A DNA stretch of 64,000 nucleotides from Papio anubis (taxonomy: Eukaryota > Chordata > Mammalia > Primates > Cercopithecidae): contig NC_044986.1 of NCBI RefSeq assembly GCF_008728515.1, positions 115,928,313-115,992,312 of the forward strand. The letters are read 5' to 3'. The notes under the pieces were generated by a model, which saw only the letters and a program-made list of their open reading frames with translations, was not told the DNA's origin and made no database searches. This document shows, one piece after another, positions 59,318-64,000 of the stretch (position 1 is the first letter of the stretch; each line of letters begins with the position of its first letter). A program made the position numbers and the translations under genes.

Positions 59318-60036
59318 TGTATTAGTTCATTCTTGCATTGCTGTAAAGAAATACCTGAGACTGTGTAATTTATAAGAAAATGGGTTTGCTGGGCTCCTGG
59401 TTCTGCAGGCTGTACAGGAAGCATGGAAGCATCTGCTTCTGGGGAAGCCTCAGGAAGCTTCAAACATGGCGGAAGACAAAAGGGGAACACGTAAGTCACA
59501 CAGCAAAAGCAGCAGCAAGAGAGCAAGGGGGGTGGTGCTAAACACCTTTTTTGTTTTTTGAGACGGAGTCTCGCTCTGTCGCCCAGGCTGGAGTGCGGTG
59601 GCTCGATCTCAGCTCACTACAAGCTCTGCCTCCCGGGTTCCCGCCATTCTCCTGCCTCAGCCTCTCAAGTAGCTGGGACCACAGGCGCCCGTCACCTCGC
59701 CCGGCTAGTTTTTTGTATCTTTAATAGAGACGGGGTTTCACCAGGTTAGCCAGGATGGTCTCGTGACCTTGTGATCCGCCCGCCTTGGCTTCCCAAAGTG
59801 CTGGGATTAAGGCGTGAGCCACTGCACCTGGCTGGTGCTACACACTTTTAAACGACCAGATCTCTCATGAGAACCCACCCACAATCAAGGGGATGGTAGC
59901 AAGGGGGATGCTGCTAAACCATATTTGAGAGATTCACACCCACAGTCCAATTACCTCCTACCATGCCCCACCACCAACACTGGGAATTACATTTCAATAT
60001 GAGATTTGGGCAGAGACACACATCCAAACTATATCA
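59318..60036 (-). mobile_element. MaLR LTR (MST/MLT1 type), antisense, split by a young Alu
   Basis: It opens tgtattagttcattcttgca and ends 'atccaaactatatca', the reverse of MaLR LTR ends. Internal landmarks are 'tgagactgtgtaatttataa', 'gaagcctcaggaagcttcaa' and 'ccagatctctcatgagaacc'. The Alu at 59546-59832 interrupts it. Confidence 0.9.
59546..59832 (-). mobile_element. Young AluYR-like SINE (Old World monkey type)
   Basis: Flanks tggtgctaaacac (59533-59545) and tggtgctacacac (59833-59845) differ at one base. The body carries 'cacctcgcccggctagtttt' in place of the usual 'ccacgcccggctaatttt', a state that I associate with cercopithecid AluY lineages. Confidence 0.93.
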
Positions 60037-60831
60037 CTTGGTAATATTTCAATAGTTATCTCCAGAAAATGATTAAGAGGAGAGTTTATATTAATGATGA
60101 AAATGTGCACAAATATTTGAATTGGTGATTTTAGTGTTTGACACGTTTTTCTATTTTTTGAAAGATGCCCTGTGCTTTTAAAATTAATACATAACTAAAT
60201 GATGTAACCCATCAATACTGAAATAACTGAGTATCTTAATGTGATATCCACCATTCTAGTTGCTTAGAATAATAGATTATTATGACATAGTCGCTACCCT
60301 CAAGAAGCTCAAAATGTAAGATACGGTGGAAATAGGGGGTCGGGATGGGGGCATATCTTAGAGACGTTCATTAACCTATAAGGAGGTCTCCTTTGCTCAT
60401 TTGTGGTTGACTCCATATATACGCATAGGTATGAAGGCTACCTACTCTATAGATTCATGGGTGAATTTATGCAATCTGTGAGCATGACATTAATCAACCT
60501 CAGAGTTAAATTATAAAGCACACTATATACTTCCATGAGACTACTGTGTTTTTATTTTTATTTTTCATTTTATTAAATAAGTTAGGGTGAACGTCTGTAG
60601 TTAAGTTAGGGTGAGAAAACAATCATACTGTATTTTCAACTCCAAGGACCTTTGATGTTTCTACAGTTTCTAAATACGATCAAGAGTGCCTTGGAAATAA
60701 TCCTTATATTTAATTTTCTTAATATGGGGTAAATGAAAAACAACTATCCAAAGTACCCACTCCTCAATGAGATGCTGGTTGGGTGACAAGGCATGTATGC
60801 ACCATAAGAGCTGTATATTTGAAGTTTAGAA
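60037..60831. other. Unassigned AT-rich sequence
   Basis: No gene or repeat family is recognised. A small local repeat 'aagttagggtga' occurs at about 60580 and 60603. Confidence 0.4.
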
Positions 60832-60844
60832 GTCTTCTCTGCAG

Positions 60845-61126
60845 GGCTGGGCGCGGTGGCTCAAGCCTGTAATCCCAGCACTTTGGGAGGCCGACACGGG
60901 CGGATCACGAGGTCAGGAGATCAAGACCATCCTGGCTAACACACGTGTGAAACCTCGCCCCTATTAAGAAATACAAAAACTAGCCGGGCGCAGGTGATGT
61001 ACTGTAGTCCCAGCTACTCGGGAGGGCGAGCCGGGAATTTGAACCCGAGGCGGAGCTTGCAGTGGCTTGAGATCCGCCACTGCACTCCAGCCTGGGCTTA
61101 CAGAGCAAGACTCCGGCCTCAAAAAA
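60845..61126 (+). mobile_element. Young AluY-type SINE with clustered irregularities
   Basis: Flanks gtcttctctgcag (60832-60844) and gtctctgcag (61127-61136) are a target duplication that differs by a 3-bp gap. The head 'ggctgggcgcggtggctcaa' is intact, but 60940-61115 is full of small indels relative to any Alu subfamily. Confidence 0.93.
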
Positions 61127-61136
61127 GTCTCTGCAG

Positions 61137-61655
61137 AAAGGGAAGCATCTGTGTTGACCTTTCCAGGGTTCTCATTCTTCCTCTGCAAGTAAGTCCAGGA
61201 ATTTCCCAGAGATGAAACCACTGGCTCTGGAAATCTGGCATCATCCAGATCATAGATATCAAATACGCATATTCCATTTTGTCAGAAAACTCCCCTTCTT
61301 TCTTAGGTCCCTGGAAACATTCATTTCCTGGTGAATTTCTGCTTTTATTAAGTGTTTCCCAAATATTTGGAAGTCAGGGTCCGATGACTCCATGGGACAA
61401 TCAGACATTTCTCAGTGGTTAACTGGAAGAAGAGGAAACTGTTAGTTAGTCATGAAGCTAGAAACCAAACTCAGGTTTGGCTTCAGAGACCACACTCTGA
61501 AGCTGCTCCCAAATTTGTCTCTCATATCCACTTTGAACCTTACATACTTTCTATGAATCCATTTGCTCATATCCTTAAACCCTGGACAACTTTCCTGAGT
61601 TCCAGCAGCGACAGAAATATAGCTGGACCTCCAATGGAGATTTTTCTCCATAATC
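61137..61655. other. Unassigned sequence
   Basis: No gene is recognised. Opposite-strand frames overlap at 61415-61687. Confidence 0.4.
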
Positions 61656-61671
61656 AGAAACTTGGAATTCT

Positions 61672-61968
61672 TTTTTTTTTTTTTTGAGACGGAGTCTGGA
61701 GCTCCCCCTGCCCAGGCTGGAGTGCAGTGGCCGGGATCTCAGCTCATTGCAGCTCGGCCCCGGTTCACGCCATTCTCCTGCCTCAGCCTCCCGAGTAGCT
61801 GGGACTACAGGCGCCCGCCACCTCGCCCGGCTAGTTTTTTGTATCTTTTAGTAGAGACGGGGTTTCACTGTGTTAGCCGGGATGGTCTCGATCTCCTGAC
61901 CTCGTGGTCCGCCCGTGTCGGCCTCCCAAAGTGCTGGGATTACAGGCGTGAGCCACTGCGCCCGGCCT
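61672..61968 (-). mobile_element. Young AluYR-like SINE (Old World monkey type)
   Basis: Flanks agaaacttggaattct (61656-61671) and agaaacctggacttct (61969-61984) match at 14 of 16. It carries 'cacctcgcccggctagtttt'. The stretch 61690-61765 is irregular ('tctggagctccccctgccca', 'attgcagctcggccccggtt'). Confidence 0.94.
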
Positions 61969-62106
61969 AGAAACCTGGACTTCTGCAGAAGTCAGATATA
62001 CCCCAGGAAGACTATCTGTATCCTGTAAGATTTCAGGGCTAATTTCACATCCCCAGTCTCCCCAGGGGCTACAGCATTGAGTAGTTTATAACTTTACGAA
62101 AAGTTG

Positions 62107-62413
62107 GGCCGCGGGCTGTGGCTCACGCCTTTAATCCCAGCACTTTGGGAGGCCAAGGTGGGTGGATCACCTGAGGTCAGGAGTTCAAGACCAGCCTGAC
62201 CAACATGGAGAAACCCCGTCTCTACTGAAAATACAAAAGTAGCCGGGTATGGTGGCACATGCCTGTAATCCCAGCTACTCGGGAGGCTGAGGCAGGAGAA
62301 TCACTTGAACCTGGGAGGCGGAGGTTGCCGTGAGCCGAGATCGCACCATTGTGCTCCAGCCTGGGCAAAAAGAGTGAAACTCCGTCTCAAAAAAAAAAGA
62401 AAGAAAGAAAAGG
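62107..62413 (+). mobile_element. AluS-like SINE
   Basis: Full length from 'ggccgcgggctgtggctcac', with a tail of A-run plus (AAAG)n. Short flanks aaaagtt at 62099-62105 and 62416-62422 support the insertion limits. Confidence 0.94.
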
Positions 62414-62422
62414 CAAAAAGTT

Positions 62423-63084
62423 AAATCCAGTGTGCCAGTGTCTTTGTTCTGCAGACCCAGCACCCATGAAAGAAACTCAAAAGCATCTGTCCAATCTCGC
62501 ATTATAATCCCCATTGTTTTCTGTGTTTCTCTTCTCCTAACTCAAAGTCACTGTTCTCTTTCCAAATTTTCTCTCCTGTTCTGTGAAATTGTCCCTGACA
62601 CACTCCTCTCCATCCTTTCTCTCTTCAGCAAAGAGTCCATTTCTCTCTTGGTGTTGTGAAAAACTTGGCTTGCTGCATAAGACATCATTATATTTTGCCT
62701 CTAAGAGTCTGACTTGAGAGCTTCTCACCTTGCTCCATTTCCGGACTATGTCTCCTTGATCTTTATGTACAATCCCTTGGTATTCTGTGACTCATCCTCT
62801 AGGTTTTCTGTCTCTCATCCCTTTCACTGCTGCAATTAGCAGACTTTTGTCAATAGTCCTCGTTTCCTAAATATGTTGATACCAGACTTCTGATTTTCCT
62901 TCTATCCTAAAGCTTTTCATCATTCCCAAGACAGTCCCTTGTCTATCCAACACTTAGGATCTTCTGCAGTGATCTGCTCTTCCATTTAGTGAGACAACCT
63001 TCTGCCTTGGCTACATCTTAGCCATTACTTGCTAGAGCCAAATTTCATAAGACTATGATTATGTGTACTGTGAAAAACTCAGCG

Positions 63085-63086
<2 letters not shown>
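62423..63086. other. Unassigned sequence
   Basis: Pyrimidine-rich on the plus strand. No gene or repeat family is recognised. Confidence 0.4.

Positions 63087-63128
<42 letters not shown>
63087..63128. repeat. (AC)n microsatellite, about 21 units
   Basis: Uninterrupted dinucleotide run. Confidence 0.97.
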
Positions 63129-63130
<2 letters not shown>

Positions 63131-64000
63131 GCTTTGGCAGAATACAGCAAGAGATATTTTCTTCTTTGAAAGAAGGACAATAATGGTTACTAGACTATAG
63201 AAAGATTTTCCTTACCATTGAGTAGCTTATGAGACATATAATGAATGGGTAGTGTAATTATACCCCTATATTTTCCTGAGTCAGAGAATTAAAAACGATA
63301 ATAACAACAGAAACAACTTCTTATATGTAGGTTGAGCCTGCATAGAAACTTAGGGTCTCCCTAGTAAGAGCTCTAAAAGAATGGGAGATAAATTAAGATT
63401 CAGAGTTTCTGGGGACTAGGTCCAGTGACCTTGTCGTTTTTGTTTAATCTAGGACCAAAAAAGGAGAATGTACTATGAATAGTTATGCTATGACTATAGA
63501 TGCACATTGGGTCTGTTCTAAAAAAAAAAAAAAAAGGAATATACGGCTTAGGTGACAATTTTTAAGGATAATAGGACATATTATAGCCCTGAAATGTTCC
63601 CAAGTGTATACCACATCCTACTTAGGCAATAGGGGTACCATGAACTTTAGCACCTAAAACATCGTCAGATTATCCCCCTACTATAAATCTCATCATATTG
63701 CTGATTTCCTTGAAATTCCTTAATAGTTTCTTACTTCCTGTAGTTAACATGGCATAGAAGGCTGTTCATAATCTGCCCTTTTTCCAAATTTTCAGTTACA
63801 GTATTATTAATATTATTATTACTATCACTACTTATAGCCAGACATACCACACTAAAGCCATACTGAACAGCTTTTATTTCTAAACCTTTGTTCATTCCTT
63901 TACCTTTTAGGATTTTTTTCACATGTTATTCTATATTCTTGCAACTATTTTAACTTAATCGTTTTCACTCAGGAAATTCATCATCCATCAAATCTCACCT
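63129..64000. other. Unassigned AT-rich sequence
   Basis: No gene or repeat family is recognised. A-run at about 63520-63535. Confidence 0.4.

Noticed and set aside
1..64000. CRISPR arrays, operons, phage or bacterial features
   Set aside because: The window is primate nuclear DNA full of Alu and L1. Spaced direct repeats of the required form are absent.
1..64000. Small RNA genes (tRNA, U6, 7SK, Y RNA) and their pseudogenes
   Set aside because: I looked by eye for their conserved starts and boxes and saw no convincing copy other than Alu-derived 7SL sequence.

Overview
The window is nuclear DNA of a primate and carries no protein-coding gene that I can support. About two dozen Alu copies or fragments are present, together with L1, L2, MIR, MaLR and ERV LTRs and DNA transposons, all in AT-rich sequence. 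The youngest Alus (59546-59832 and 61672-61968, read on the minus strand) share the variants 'cacctcgcccggctagttttttgtat', here split by small differences, that I associate with the AluYR subfamilies of Old World monkeys. My inference is therefore a cercopithecid such as macaque, baboon or guenon, rather than human.

Layout. 1-4800: decayed L1 fragments, two AluY-type insertions and one old unassigned repeat. 4840-8770: a long antisense L1 with a pogo/Tigger-like DNA transposon inside it, and an Alu fragment inside that. 8.8-20.6 kb: mostly unassigned AT-rich DNA with CA microsatellites, MIRs, seven Alus, an MST solo LTR, a short tandem duplication and a near-perfect hairpin. 20.6-26.2 kb: an LTR of MLT2 type, a badly decayed ERV pol on the minus strand, and a second LTR tail on the plus strand. 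26.3-30.4 kb: L1 fragments in both orientations, including a 1.8 kb 5'-truncated L1P-like copy. 30.4-37 kb: L2, MIR and Alus, and a 107-bp direct repeat (92% identical) of unknown nature. 37.1-44.5 kb: one antisense L1 split by a MER2 transposon, an AT-palindromic expansion, a 4-kb ERV provirus with both LTRs, and an Alu fragment. 44.5-52 kb: mostly unassigned, with a split MIR, Alus and an L2. 52.7-57.4 kb: a twin-primed (5'-inverted) L1, a 27-bp minisatellite, an L1 split by a hAT element, and an L1 whose own target duplication was later hit by an Alu. 57.4-64 kb: unassigned DNA, a MaLR LTR split by a young Alu, and three more Alus in alternating orientation.

Nothing here works together as a pathway. 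The content is a record of successive insertions, and several of them can be ordered by nesting and target-site duplications. All open reading frames (the longest is 183 codons) either lie in transposon remnants or look like chance. I did not find a new biological system. The items most worth checking are base-level sequence quality in the youngest Alus and at a homopolymer junction, the AT palindrome, the 107-bp repeat pair and the minisatellite. Repeat families are named from memory of consensus features without database comparison, and boundaries are approximate unless a target duplication is given.
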